DNA from: an uncultured Selenomonadaceae bacterium
Lineage (GTDB): Bacteria; Bacillota; Negativicutes; Selenomonadales; Selenomonadaceae
Assembly: GCA_937902665.1 (NCBI GenBank)
Contig: CALELM010000022.1
Span: 1 to 33,586, forward strand
Length of the DNA: 33,586 nt
Direction: 5' to 3'
Shown here: positions 7,147 through 16,529 of the stretch, in pieces
Position numbering within the stretch: position 1 is the stretch's first letter
Layout of the letters: every line of letters begins with the position of its first letter
The notes under the pieces: model-generated
What the model was told of the DNA's origin: nothing
Database searches by the model: none
Seen by the model: the letters and a program-made list of their open reading frames with translations, nothing else
Program-made: the position numbers and the translations under genes

Positions 7147-7186
7147 ATTCTACTTAGAATTTAACATTTTTTTCTTTCTTTTTCAA
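7147..7186 (-). promoter_or_regulatory. tetR promoter with overlapping palindromic operator
   Basis: Minus-strand TTGAAA (7181-7186), 17-base spacer, TAAATT (7158-7163). A perfect palindrome ATTCTA-CT-TAGAAT (7147-7160) overlaps the -10 element and the predicted start, where a TetR dimer would autorepress. The rest of the 345-base gap between the regulator (6965) and addA (7311) is AT-rich with no further gene or clear terminator seen. Confidence 0.5.
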
Positions 7187-7310
7187 TAGTTCCTGGCATA
7201 AACACAAACAAGGGCATCTCTGAAAAGTTTTTTTGCATTTAAGATGGAGAACATCTATGCTAAGTTGCAGCAATATCCATCAAGATTCCTTTTTCACCAA
7301 ATTCGATCCT

Positions 7311-10300
7311 CTAGTCAACCTTCATGATTTTCCCATCATGCAATAAGTAAAGATATTTTTCTTGAACCCTCCTTCCAAGAATTTGCTCCGTCACCTGAGA
7401 ATAAATACGCAGCTGCAATTGATATTTCTGTTTTACAAGTTTTTCCTCCGTATTTTTATCGGTCTTGTAATCCACTAAAATCAAGCTTCCATCCTTCTCT
7501 TCAAAAAGGAGGTCTATGATACCCTGCACAAAAAGCTCCTCGTCCTTTGCCTGCGCATAAAACTGCTGGGCTGGAATCATGCAGCTGAACGGCAATTCCC
7601 GCCACACGTTTTTCGCATTTCGCAAACGCTCTCCCAACTTGGAAAGAAAAAAGCCTTGTACCGTCTTAATATGAATGATTGGCATTTGCTCCTGCGGGAA
7701 AATCTCTTTCTTTGCTAACTGCTCCAGCTGTTTCTTGATTCCTTCGTAACTCAAATCCCCTCTTACATCAACATGCTGCATCACGGTATGCAGCAAAGTT
7801 CCATATTCCGCTCCTGTCAGTCCTTTCTTTTCCTGCAAAAAAGCCGGCCTCTTCCAAGTTTGTTCTTCTGAAACAGAAAGCAGTCCCGTTGTTCCATCCT
7901 CCTGTTCCGAAAAACGCTGCTTAAGTTCCGTAACAGAAAGCTTTGCCGGCACTTGCTCCAAATCATGCAAGTCATACTGCCAATTTAATAGCCTTCGCAC
8001 TTCATCTCGGTATTCCGTACTTTCCAGTTGCTCCATTTTTTTCACCTTTTCCAGCAAAGCATCGCTTTCTGGATTTGAGGGCTGGCTTCCCTCAGTTGTT
8101 CCTGTCTGCACAAGCGATATCACCCAATGGGAGGAATCCTCATAATCCAAAAAAGGGCTCCATTCACAAGGCTCTGACGCAGCTTTTCGCAAGACCTCCC
8201 CATCTCTGTGATGCATCAATGCAGCTACCACCCATTCAAGGTACGATCGTGCCGAAAGGGAAGCATAGTCCGGAAGCTGTACCTGCTTGCGTCCAACGTA
8301 ACGGCTCCAACGGTCTGCTAATCTCCTCACACTCCCATTCCTGCTCAACGTACCGACCAAAATGAGTTTTTCTCTTGCTCTTGTCAATGCCACATAGAGG
8401 ATACGCATTTCTTCTGCCTTTCCTTCTTGCCGGATTTTAGAAGCTATCGCCTGACGGGCAAACGTAGGATAGCGGAAACGTGCCTCATAATTCACACAGT
8501 ACGGTCCAAGCCCGTACTCCCTGTGAAGCAATACTTGTTCGCTTGCAGATCTTTCATTGAAATTTTTACCCATCGCCGCAACAAAAACGATAGGAAATTC
8601 CAAGCCTTTGCTCTTGTGAATGGTCATAATGCGAACGACATCCTCACTCTCTCCAAGCGTCCTTGCTGCAGCCAAGTCAGAATCCATTTCCTGCATGCGA
8701 TCTACAAAGCGAAGGAAACGAAACAGCCCTCGATAATTGGTCTTCTCATACTCTGCTGCACGGTCCGCCAACATGCGAAGATTGGCTTGCTTCAAGAGAC
8801 CGCCCTTCAGGCAGCCAACATAATCGTAATATCCCGTATCCCGATAAAGCTTCCAGATGAGCTGCGGCACGCTCAGTTCACGCAGCAAACTGCGCCATCC
8901 CGACAGCTTTCTCAGAAATGCCTCTGCCTTTTCCTGAACCATCGGTGAAACCTGCGTCTCTGGATCTCCAGCCTGCAGCAATGCCGCATAAAGGTCTTCT
9001 TCCTTCGTTGCCACCCGAAGCATGGCTAGTTCTTCAAAACTCATGCCTCCCATGGGCGATGTCAATACCGCCGCAAGCGGGATATCCTGATGGGCATTGT
9101 CCAGCACTGACAAAAGGGACAACATCGTGCGAATTTCCTGTGCTTCAAAATACCCTCCATCTGTGGCAGCATAAGCCGGGATATTATTTTGCCGCAGGAC
9201 ATCAAGGATTTTGTCTGCTACTCCTTTCATGGAACGAAGCAGGATCACAGCATCCCGCCAGCACATTTTCCGATAGTCTTCCGTATTTTTGTCAAAGACC
9301 ATCGTATCCTTCTTCATCAGTGAATGCAGGCGATCCGCTATCAGCTGTGCTTCCAACTCAAGCCCATCTATTTTGTCGATTTCCTCACTGTTTTCCTCAT
9401 CGCCCTTTATGGGCTGGCTTTCCAAAAAGCTTTCCTCCGAGTCCCCATGATGGACAAGGATTATTTCAGAAGGACCTGCCAAGGAATTTCCGCAGCAGGG
9501 CGGATATTCCAGCCCATGATACAGGGCAGCCTCCTTATCATATTCCATTTCCATCGTTCCGGGAACCATCACTTGAGCAAAAATATCATTGATGCAGTCA
9601 AGAATTTCTGGGCGGCTTCTAAAATTTTTAGAAAGGTTTATGCGCTCAAACTCTGCTCCCAGCTGCGGATATTCTTTATACTTCCTTAAAAACAAGGTTG
9701 GATCTGCCAGCCGAAAGCGATATATGCTTTGCTTGACATCTCCTACACAAAATAGGTTTGGCTTGCTTCCATTGGAAACAAGCGACAAAATCGCCTCCTG
9801 CACCCCATTCGTATCCTGATACTCATCTACCATGACTGTCTGAAACTTTTCCTGCAAAGCACGAGCAATCTCAGACGGACGCAGGAGCATACCGTCCTTA
9901 GGTTTCTCGTCTGCACAAAGAATACGTATCGCAAAATGTTCCAAATCATTAAAATCCGCCACGCATTTTTCTCGCTTGCTCTCAGCAAATTTCTCTGAAA
10001 ATCGTATTGTCAATCGGCAAAGTTCTTTTACATCAGGAGATGCCAGCCGCATATCCTCCAAAATAATATCTGCCGCATCAAAAAAATAACGTTCCTTCAA
10101 ACCGTTTAATCTTTTTTTGTAACTCTCCCGCAAAGGTTTTATGCAATCATTTGCCACTGCCTTAATGCTGTCGTCCACACCTCGCAGCTGCCCAAGTCTT
10201 TCAAAATTCAGATGCAAAAAAGACTTATGAAGTCCTTCCCAGTTTTCTTCATGCCATTCCGCATATATTTTATCCAGCAGTTCCTTGTCCAGCAGCGCAG

Positions 10301-11048
10301 TTTCCCGATATGCCTCAATCCCGTGTTCCTCGATCAACTCCATCATTTTGGTACATTCCTGCCTTGCTGGCTCCAGCTCAAGCCTGACATCTTGCTTGAC
10401 GATGGAAAACCACGGCGTATCCCAAAGCTTCTGGTTCTCAGAGAAAGAAAACTGCTTGGAAAGTGATTCCAACCAAACTTCCGGGAAAGGCTGGCTTTGC
10501 GCATATTTATAAACATCAAGGAGCAAGCGGTAAAGGCTTTCGTCACCTCGTTCATTTCCTCCAAAATCGTCCGCAAAATGAAGAAATACTTCATCGTCCC
10601 GCTCATACTCCTCCTCAAAGAGCTTGCTCAAAGCATCCTGCTTCATCATATCCAGCTCACGCTCATCTGCCGCCAAACGGAACTCTGGATCCAAATCAAT
10701 AGCAGAAAAATTTTGGCGGACTATGCTTTGGCAAAAGGAATGCATTGTCGTAATGGATGCACCGGACAGCAAAACCATCTGGCGTTCCAGCCGTTCCTGT
10801 TTTTTTTCATCGGTTTCGAGTTCCAACTGCTTTCGGATCGCAGTCTCCATGCGCATTCTCATTTCATCGGCCGCCGCATGAGTAAAGGTCACGACCAGCA
10901 TACGATCCACGTCGCAATCCCCATTCAACAGCTGCTGAATAATCCGCTCCACAAGGACTGCAGTTTTCCCAGAGCCTGCCGCCGCTGCTACCAGCAAGTT
11001 CTTTCCCCTTGTCTCAATGGCTCTCTGCTGTTCCTTTGTCCATGACAT
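7311..11048 (-). CDS. addA: ATP-dependent helicase/nuclease subunit A
   Basis: Motor subunit of the AddAB helicase-nuclease, which resects DNA double-strand ends to a Chi-like site and loads RecA. The 1245-residue protein has the full UvrD-type helicase set: Walker A AAAAGSGKT at 21-29, the DEYQDTN motif near 405, the GDVKQSIYRFR motif, and the late LYVALTRAREKL motif. The C-terminal RecB-type nuclease domain carries LILVDYKTDKN near 1190, with the active-site Asp and Lys. The start at 11048 overlaps the end of addB by 35 bases, indicating translational coupling. Normal length for Firmicutes AddA. A 263-base stretch after its stop shows no obvious terminator. Confidence 0.97.
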   Translation of the reverse strand: MSWTKEQQRAIETRGKNLLVAAAAGSGKTAVLVERIIQQLLNGDCDVDRMLVVTFTHAAADEMRMRMETAIRKQLELETDEKKQERLERQMVLLSGASITTMHSFCQSIVRQNFSAIDLDPEFRLAADERELDMMKQDALSKLFEEEYERDDEVFLHFADDFGGNERGDESLYRLLLDVYKYAQSQPFPEVWLESLSKQFSFSENQKLWDTPWFSIVKQDVRLELEPARQECTKMMELIEEHGIEAYRETALLDKELLDKIYAEWHEENWEGLHKSFLHLNFERLGQLRGVDDSIKAVANDCIKPLRESYKKRLNGLKERYFFDAADIILEDMRLASPDVKELCRLTIRFSEKFAESKREKCVADFNDLEHFAIRILCADEKPKDGMLLRPSEIARALQEKFQTVMVDEYQDTNGVQEAILSLVSNGSKPNLFCVGDVKQSIYRFRLADPTLFLRKYKEYPQLGAEFERINLSKNFRSRPEILDCINDIFAQVMVPGTMEMEYDKEAALYHGLEYPPCCGNSLAGPSEIILVHHGDSEESFLESQPIKGDEENSEEIDKIDGLELEAQLIADRLHSLMKKDTMVFDKNTEDYRKMCWRDAVILLRSMKGVADKILDVLRQNNIPAYAATDGGYFEAQEIRTMLSLLSVLDNAHQDIPLAAVLTSPMGGMSFEELAMLRVATKEEDLYAALLQAGDPETQVSPMVQEKAEAFLRKLSGWRSLLRELSVPQLIWKLYRDTGYYDYVGCLKGGLLKQANLRMLADRAAEYEKTNYRGLFRFLRFVDRMQEMDSDLAAARTLGESEDVVRIMTIHKSKGLEFPIVFVAAMGKNFNERSASEQVLLHREYGLGPYCVNYEARFRYPTFARQAIASKIRQEGKAEEMRILYVALTRAREKLILVGTLSRNGSVRRLADRWSRYVGRKQVQLPDYASLSARSYLEWVVAALMHHRDGEVLRKAASEPCEWSPFLDYEDSSHWVISLVQTGTTEGSQPSNPESDALLEKVKKMEQLESTEYRDEVRRLLNWQYDLHDLEQVPAKLSVTELKQRFSEQEDGTTGLLSVSEEQTWKRPAFLQEKKGLTGAEYGTLLHTVMQHVDVRGDLSYEGIKKQLEQLAKKEIFPQEQMPIIHIKTVQGFFLSKLGERLRNAKNVWRELPFSCMIPAQQFYAQAKDEELFVQGIIDLLFEEKDGSLILVDYKTDKNTEEKLVKQKYQLQLRIYSQVTEQILGRRVQEKYLYLLHDGKIMKVD

Positions 11049-14000
11049 CTTTCATCATCCCTTCTCCCTTTTGGTTCAAAAGCATATCCTCGGACAAGCT
11101 TTCCAATTCACGATAGGAATATCCTTCCTGTTCCGGATCAAATCCGCATACGGAATGGAACTTGCAATATTCGCATGGCACTGGCTTTCCCTCCATGCGT
11201 GCAGGCTGCGGCTTGATATTGCCAGACAAAATTTTCCTTCCGGTGTTCTCCAGCAAATAGTTCATGTATTCCATCAAGCAATCAAACTGCTCCATCGTCT
11301 TTATTTTCCCTTTGTCGCTTCCATGTATTCCTTTTGCCGTGATCCGAACCTTTATAAAATCTTGATGATGGTCAATATTTTGGATTACCTCTGGATCTGC
11401 CAATACCCAGCCCGGCATTTTCAATTCATTTTGAAGCTGCTTGTGTGCAGCCTCTTGCGATATCCTCTTTTTGGCAGAAATCATGGGATATTTCAAAAAG
11501 AAATACAGCATGCCTGCTGGAAGCCTGCCGTTTTCTTCACTATCCTCAGCAAGCAAGTTTTTTGCCACCAGCAAATAAGTCAAAAGCTGCATACGAAGCC
11601 CATAATACACTTCCAGCAAATTGATTGCGCTGTTGCCCGTCTTGTAATCAATAATAAGGAAATATTTTCCGTCCTCCGAAAAATCCATGCGATCGATCTG
11701 CCCTACGATCTCCACACGTTTTTTCTTGTCCAGCATATAGGAAAGCGGTGCCATACTGTCCATACCTCTGCCAAAGGCACATTCATAAAGTGCTGGATGA
11801 AACTGACTGACCTTATCTAACGCAATCAGCCGATGTATGCTCTCCTGCGCAAGAATACGAATTCTGCCCAGCTGATATTTATACTGTGCCGAACTCATCA
11901 AAAGCTCATTCTGCAGCCTTGGTGCGAGCTTTTCCAAGATAGCATTGCAAAGCATGTGGCTCTCTGCCTCATCAAGTTCGCTCCATCGCTTGCCGGAAGC
12001 TTTCAGTTTTTCACCGAATTCCTTCAAGACTGCATGCAGCAGGTTTCCCAGATCCATTGCCTGAAACTTATATTCCTTCCGTTCCTGCAATCTCAATCCA
12101 TAGCTTGCAAAATGCCGAAAAGGACAAGCTTGATAGGTTTCAAAACGTGTCACGCTCCCACGAAGGCAATGATGATTCATGAAAAGATTCTCTGCCATCG
12201 CCTCGGAAAGCCTTCCTTCGCCTGCATGGGCAAACAGTCCAGAAAATACCAGTCTTGCCAGTTCCCTTAACCCCGCCTGCTCCAAAATCCAGTTATAGGC
12301 ATCCTTCCACCAAGACGGCATAATTTGTTCCTCTTTCTGACTGCGAAGTGCTGCTGTCAACCCAGAAAGAGCCTTTCTCCCATCTGTCATTGCAAGAACC
12401 GTGCGCCGATCCAGCTGCTCATGTTCTTGACGCAGGGATTCCAATGGAATTGACAAAAACTCTGCATGCGGCAGCATCGTACGAATCTGTCCTATCAAAG
12501 AGGATGGATTCAGCCCATTTCCTGCGGCATCTGCCAAAGCATAGGACACCCAAAGATATTCCCTTGCTTCCGTAAACGCCCGATACAGCAGGCAACGCTC
12601 CGACAAACTGCTCTCCAATCCGCCAGCAGAGATTTCCAGTCCAGCTTCCAAAAGGTGGAGCCGATCGGCATCCGTAAAGATTCCCTTTTCTTTACTGCGT
12701 CTTGGCATTGCACCCTCATTTGCCCCCAAAATGAAGATAGCACGGCAGTTAGAAAGACTGTTTTGATCCAATGGGGACACGGACACATAATCTATTCCCG
12801 GCGGGATAAGGGATAGTTTCAATGCTTCCAAGCCATCCAGCAAAATTTTTTCATATTCCGTTACCGAAATTTTCTCATCGCCGCTTGTTTCCACCATTTG
12901 ATTTAAGAGATCCATGGCTTCATCCCAAATCTGACGATGCTCCATCGCAGAATCCAGCCGTTTTCCTTCCTCTGCTTCCATTGCCCATCGTTCCAAAGTC
13001 TGCGGAGCTTTCATCTCCATCAGCCAATAATAAAGAGCTTCCGTCAAATCCCTAACAGTCTGAGAATTTTTTACATGGGCAAAAAAATCCTTCAAGCACT
13101 CTGCAGCCTGCCGTCTTGCAAAATTCACCTCCATCAATACTTTTTTCGTTCGTTCGTTTATATCCTCTGAACTATCATCCAATGCTCTGCGCCGCCAGCT
13201 CCAGTCTTCTTCCATCAGCCAGCGCGATTTCCCTTGAATACCGAATTCCAATACATAGTTTTCCAACTGATCCAGCTGTTCCTGCAATATATCGAAAAAA
13301 CCTGTACGAAGCATGCGGAATACAGCCTCGTACCTCCAACCATGAAACACTTCAAAAACAGATTGCAAAAGCTCTGACAAAGGATGCTGAACCGCACTGC
13401 GCTTGACATCCCGAAAAAATGGTATATGCCGATCCTCCAGTGCAAGGTCCAAAAGCCCCCCGTAGGCTTCCTCATCACGAATCAATACACCAATTTCTCG
13501 GTAATGATATCCTTCTTCGCGGCAAAGGCGCTGGATTTCCCCTGCCATAGCTTCCGCTTCCAGCCTGCGATTTGCGGTCTCTACTACATGAACCCCGCCC
13601 ATGACATGTGATTTCTGCGGCGGAAAACGAAATAGCTGCTGGTCCAACTGCAAAAGTGCCGGCATACGATACCGAAAAGGCGTTTTTAAAGGAGATATCT
13701 CATACTTCACTCCCAGATCCTCTGCAATCTTTTTCAATGCCTGCATCGTATCGTAGCATCTATGAAAAATACCCGTCTTTGAAACATTTGCCCTCGCCGC
13801 TGCATCGCCATCCATTAGAAATGTTACATGAACATTCCTCGCTGTCTTCATAAGCTCTGCGAGCACCCTTCGTTCCTGCGGATTGAAAAAAATAAACCCA
13901 TCCACCCAAATCTCGCAGTCTCTCAAAAAAGGCGCATCCGGAATATGTTCTGCAAGCAGATCCATCCTGTCTTCTGTATCATCGTAACGTCCTGCCATAG

Positions 14001-14505
14001 CTTCCTTGAAATCAGCAGACAACAGTGACATGTCATGCAGTTTCCCCTTCAGCTGTGGGTCCCTAACAACTGACATAGCTTCCCTAAGCCGTTCTGTCGT
14101 TAATCCATAGCTCTTCAGTTCCTGTATTGTCTCAGACAGCACGCCTCCAAAACCACGCTGTTTTGCCGCACGCCCAAAAACCTTTAACTCCTCCTGCCGC
14201 TTAGAAAGAATTTTTTTCAAAAGCAAGTGTTTTCCTATGTCTGTAATGTTGGAACGAAGCAATCCTCCCGTTTCCAAAAGCACATGCCTCGCAAATCGGC
14301 GAAATCCAAAAACATATCCCCGAAAAAATCCTTTTTCTTTTTCTATTGACGCAGACAGTTCCCGTTCCATCTGATAGGTCATATGCTCCGGCACCAGCAA
14401 TATCAATGCAGAACCTATAGGGGTTTCCTGAAGTCTTGAACGTATAGCAGAAAGACATGTCTCTGTCTTTCCAGTGCCTGCCCGTCCAATAATAAACTCT
14501 AACAT
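11014..14505 (-). CDS. addB: ATP-dependent helicase/nuclease subunit B
   Basis: Partner of AddA: an inactivated helicase fold that recognises Chi, plus a second nuclease domain stapled by an iron-sulfur cluster. The 1163-residue protein shows a Walker A motif GRAGTGKTE at 7-15, a nuclease motif LIIDYKTGNS near 950, and the four cluster cysteines: one in YQACPFRHF near 792 and three in CEYCKFHSVC near 1110-1119. The start at 14505 has GGAGGG eight bases upstream; the longer frame from 14616 would run through the preceding terminator hairpin and is rejected. addB-addA order and overlap are as in Bacillus. An intrinsic-terminator-like hairpin sits immediately before the ribosome binding site. 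Confidence 0.96.
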   Translation of the reverse strand: MLEFIIGRAGTGKTETCLSAIRSRLQETPIGSALILLVPEHMTYQMERELSASIEKEKGFFRGYVFGFRRFARHVLLETGGLLRSNITDIGKHLLLKKILSKRQEELKVFGRAAKQRGFGGVLSETIQELKSYGLTTERLREAMSVVRDPQLKGKLHDMSLLSADFKEAMAGRYDDTEDRMDLLAEHIPDAPFLRDCEIWVDGFIFFNPQERRVLAELMKTARNVHVTFLMDGDAAARANVSKTGIFHRCYDTMQALKKIAEDLGVKYEISPLKTPFRYRMPALLQLDQQLFRFPPQKSHVMGGVHVVETANRRLEAEAMAGEIQRLCREEGYHYREIGVLIRDEEAYGGLLDLALEDRHIPFFRDVKRSAVQHPLSELLQSVFEVFHGWRYEAVFRMLRTGFFDILQEQLDQLENYVLEFGIQGKSRWLMEEDWSWRRRALDDSSEDINERTKKVLMEVNFARRQAAECLKDFFAHVKNSQTVRDLTEALYYWLMEMKAPQTLERWAMEAEEGKRLDSAMEHRQIWDEAMDLLNQMVETSGDEKISVTEYEKILLDGLEALKLSLIPPGIDYVSVSPLDQNSLSNCRAIFILGANEGAMPRRSKEKGIFTDADRLHLLEAGLEISAGGLESSLSERCLLYRAFTEAREYLWVSYALADAAGNGLNPSSLIGQIRTMLPHAEFLSIPLESLRQEHEQLDRRTVLAMTDGRKALSGLTAALRSQKEEQIMPSWWKDAYNWILEQAGLRELARLVFSGLFAHAGEGRLSEAMAENLFMNHHCLRGSVTRFETYQACPFRHFASYGLRLQERKEYKFQAMDLGNLLHAVLKEFGEKLKASGKRWSELDEAESHMLCNAILEKLAPRLQNELLMSSAQYKYQLGRIRILAQESIHRLIALDKVSQFHPALYECAFGRGMDSMAPLSYMLDKKKRVEIVGQIDRMDFSEDGKYFLIIDYKTGNSAINLLEVYYGLRMQLLTYLLVAKNLLAEDSEENGRLPAGMLYFFLKYPMISAKKRISQEAAHKQLQNELKMPGWVLADPEVIQNIDHHQDFIKVRITAKGIHGSDKGKIKTMEQFDCLMEYMNYLLENTGRKILSGNIKPQPARMEGKPVPCEYCKFHSVCGFDPEQEGYSYRELESLSEDMLLNQKGEGMMKDVMDKGTAESH

Positions 14506-14517
14506 TTTCAACCCTCC

Positions 14518-14554
14518 AAAAAAATCGCTCCTGCGATAAATATCGCAAGAGCGA
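14518..14554 (-). terminator. terminator-like hairpin between the ligase-like gene and addB
   Basis: Nested perfect arms: TCGCTC (14525-14530) with GAGCGA (14549-14554) and GCGATA (14533-14538) with TATCGC (14541-14546), small symmetric internal loop, followed on the minus strand by seven T (14518-14524). The T-run touches the GGAGGG of addB, so addB mRNA must arise by read-through or from a start very close by (TTGTGA-17-GATATT would put the start inside the hairpin). Confidence 0.8.
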
Positions 14555-14561
14555 AACGATT

Positions 14562-15539
14562 TCACAAAAAACTGAACGGCGTGCCTACCCGCACCAAAGT
14601 ACGTCCACAAGCACACGGATCTGACATACGGCTGACTGCCTGCCCTGTTCGATACCGTATCAGCGGCATAGCCTCCGCAACCAATGCAGTAACAACCAAT
14701 TCCCCCATGCGGTTATCTTCCTCCACAGGAGTATCACTGTTAAACTCCATAATCTCAGGATAAAAATAATCTTCCTGCACATGCTGTCCTGCGTGTGCTT
14801 CACACTGGAAAAGCATACCTGCCAAACCGATTTCTGCCGGTGCATAGAGATTATAGACCTTCGTTCGGGTACGCTCCTGAATATGCTGCTGCAAAGGATT
14901 CTGTATATTGCTCATATTGATGCACATGATCTTTGAAATGGGATAATCAATAATATTTTTTCCCGTTGCCTGCAACTGAATGATCAGCTGCATGACGAGC
15001 TGGGGCGTACTGATCAAGGTATCCATTCCAACAACATCCATCAAACGCAGCCAATGCCTGTAATCCGTACCCAAAGGTACCACCGTAGCACCAACAGCCT
15101 CCAAGGCATACTGAATATCCATCATACGGCTATCGGACAATTCCCCCTGCAACCCAACGATAGATGCCGCATGTATCCCTGCAGCCACCAAACAACGAGA
15201 CATCATCTCTACATTACGGGCAATGTCCCCATTGGTATACAGCTTCGTGATCTCCCCAAAAGGCTCCTGCATATGATTAAAGCGCAAGACCCCGCTCAAA
15301 GGTATCGTCAAAACGTCCAAGGAATCAACCTGACGAAGCTCCGTTGCCTGCAAAAAAGGAAACCTCCGAAGGTCCTCCAAGCTCTGAAAGTCTTCATGGC
15401 TTACGCCTGCCTCCCGAAACTTTTGCTGATAAAAAGCGCTCTTCGTATTTGCCCATTGCAGTGTCTTCTGCAATCGCTCCAACTGCAGGACTTCCATTTC
15501 CCTCCTGCTCATTTGCTCGATCCGCGTGTTTGCAATCAT
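14562..15539 (-). CDS. PaaK-like (phenylacetate-CoA ligase family) protein, probably not a functional ligase
   Basis: The 325-residue product aligns by eye along the body of the PaaK-type adenylate-forming ligases: N-terminal LQWANTKSAFYQQKFREAG, RSL-like MMSRCLVAAGI, GATVVPLGTDYRHW, the APAEIG motif at 233-238, MGELVVTAL, and a terminal CACGRTL. Three catalytic features are missing. The SSGTTG phosphate loop expected after residue 80 reads LSGVLRFNHMQEP. The YRTGD motif that binds ATP ribose is YRTGQ (296-300). The roughly 100-residue C-terminal lid with the catalytic Lys is absent. The frame is open and conserved-looking, so this is more likely a repurposed binding protein than decay. Start at 15539 has GGGAG eight bases upstream; 15563 is an alternative. 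It follows cheR by 33 bases. Confidence 0.75.
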   Translation of the reverse strand: MIANTRIEQMSRREMEVLQLERLQKTLQWANTKSAFYQQKFREAGVSHEDFQSLEDLRRFPFLQATELRQVDSLDVLTIPLSGVLRFNHMQEPFGEITKLYTNGDIARNVEMMSRCLVAAGIHAASIVGLQGELSDSRMMDIQYALEAVGATVVPLGTDYRHWLRLMDVVGMDTLISTPQLVMQLIIQLQATGKNIIDYPISKIMCINMSNIQNPLQQHIQERTRTKVYNLYAPAEIGLAGMLFQCEAHAGQHVQEDYFYPEIMEFNSDTPVEEDNRMGELVVTALVAEAMPLIRYRTGQAVSRMSDPCACGRTLVRVGTPFSFL

Positions 15540-15572
15540 CCTACTGACTCCCTGCTTAAACATCGATATAGC

Positions 15573-16361
15573 TTATTCCAAAGGCTTCTGATAAAAAAAC
15601 GGCTGGAAACTCGTGTAGCCTAATTTACGGAAATTCAAAATCGCCTCTGTTGCCCCAACAAAAAGAATGCCTCCCGGTCGCAATGCCTTGAAGAAATTCG
15701 CATACAGCTGATCCTTAGCTTCCTCCGTAAAATAAATCACGACATTTCGGCAAAGAATCAAGTCAAAATTACTCTCAAACGGATCCTTCAGCAAATTATG
15801 GCGCTGAAACTCAATGACCGACTTGATTTCATTTTTTACAGCCCATTTATTTCCTTGCACCGAATCAAAATACATTGACTTGCGTGCTGGGGTAATACTC
15901 TTGAGCTCATTTTCTGTATAAATGCCAGCCTTTGCCTTTGCCAAAATCTCAATGTCCAAGTCACTGGCAAGAATACGATGCTTTACGCCTGGTGTCATTT
16001 CCTTCATGATAATGGAAAGAGAATACGGTTCCGCTCCGATTGAACAGCCAGCACTCCAAATATTAAGCCTTTTGGAATCCTTCAACAAGTATGGAATCAC
16101 GTCCGTTTCCAATTTGTCAAATTTCTCCGGTGTCCTGAAAAATTCCGATACGTTGATCGTCAAGTACTCAATAAATGCGGCAAAGTCATCCTTGTCCTTG
16201 CACACGCTGTCAAAGTAGTCTGCATAAGAATCCATCATGGCACGAGTCACAAGATTACCTATCCTGCGCTTCATTTGAGGTTCCTTGTAAAGATCTAAAT
16301 CAATTTCCGTCTTTGCTTTCAGTTTGTTCTTAAAAACCTGCCAATCCTTGTCATCCATCAT
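15573..16361 (-). CDS. cheR: chemotaxis protein methyltransferase CheR
   Basis: S-adenosylmethionine-dependent enzyme that methylates glutamates on chemoreceptors during adaptation. The 263-residue protein has the short helical N-terminal domain (about 1-75, ending TINVSEFFR at 68-76) and the C-terminal methyltransferase domain: WSAGCSIGAEPYS at 102-114, LASDLDIEILAKAKAGIY for the cofactor region, and CRNVVIYF at 204-211. There is no C-terminal receptor-tethering pentapeptide site or TPR extension. The start is the first of two consecutive ATG codons, with GGAGGG eight bases upstream. It is isolated from other che genes, being followed by the ligase-like gene; motAB lie 16 kb away. Identity is secure. 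Confidence 0.94.
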   Translation of the reverse strand: MMDDKDWQVFKNKLKAKTEIDLDLYKEPQMKRRIGNLVTRAMMDSYADYFDSVCKDKDDFAAFIEYLTINVSEFFRTPEKFDKLETDVIPYLLKDSKRLNIWSAGCSIGAEPYSLSIIMKEMTPGVKHRILASDLDIEILAKAKAGIYTENELKSITPARKSMYFDSVQGNKWAVKNEIKSVIEFQRHNLLKDPFESNFDLILCRNVVIYFTEEAKDQLYANFFKALRPGGILFVGATEAILNFRKLGYTSFQPFFYQKPLE

Positions 16362-16445
16362 AGGCTTTTCCCTCCAAGTCTGCAATTCTCCTGCTTATAT
16401 ATTCCACGTCTCTTGAAAAAATCCTGCAACATATAGAACTTAAAA

Positions 16446-16469
16446 GGCACTATTTCTAAAAATAGTGCC
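16446..16469 (-). terminator. terminator of the trmK/Nif3-like operon
   Basis: Arms GGCACTATTT and AAATAGTGCC (16446-16455 and 16460-16469) with a CTAA loop. On the minus strand it is followed by TTTT, about 60 bases beyond the Nif3-like stop. The T-run is short, so efficiency is uncertain. Confidence 0.6.
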
Positions 16470-16529
16470 AATAATTTTCATTTTTGAGCCATGCTCACGC
16501 AAGGTTGACAGCATAAAGAAGAATTTACC

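Noticed and set aside
8427..8948. 173-codon plus-strand frame within addA
   Set aside because: It lies fully opposite conserved addA coding sequence, has no ribosome site and no recognisable protein features; it is a shadow of the minus-strand gene.
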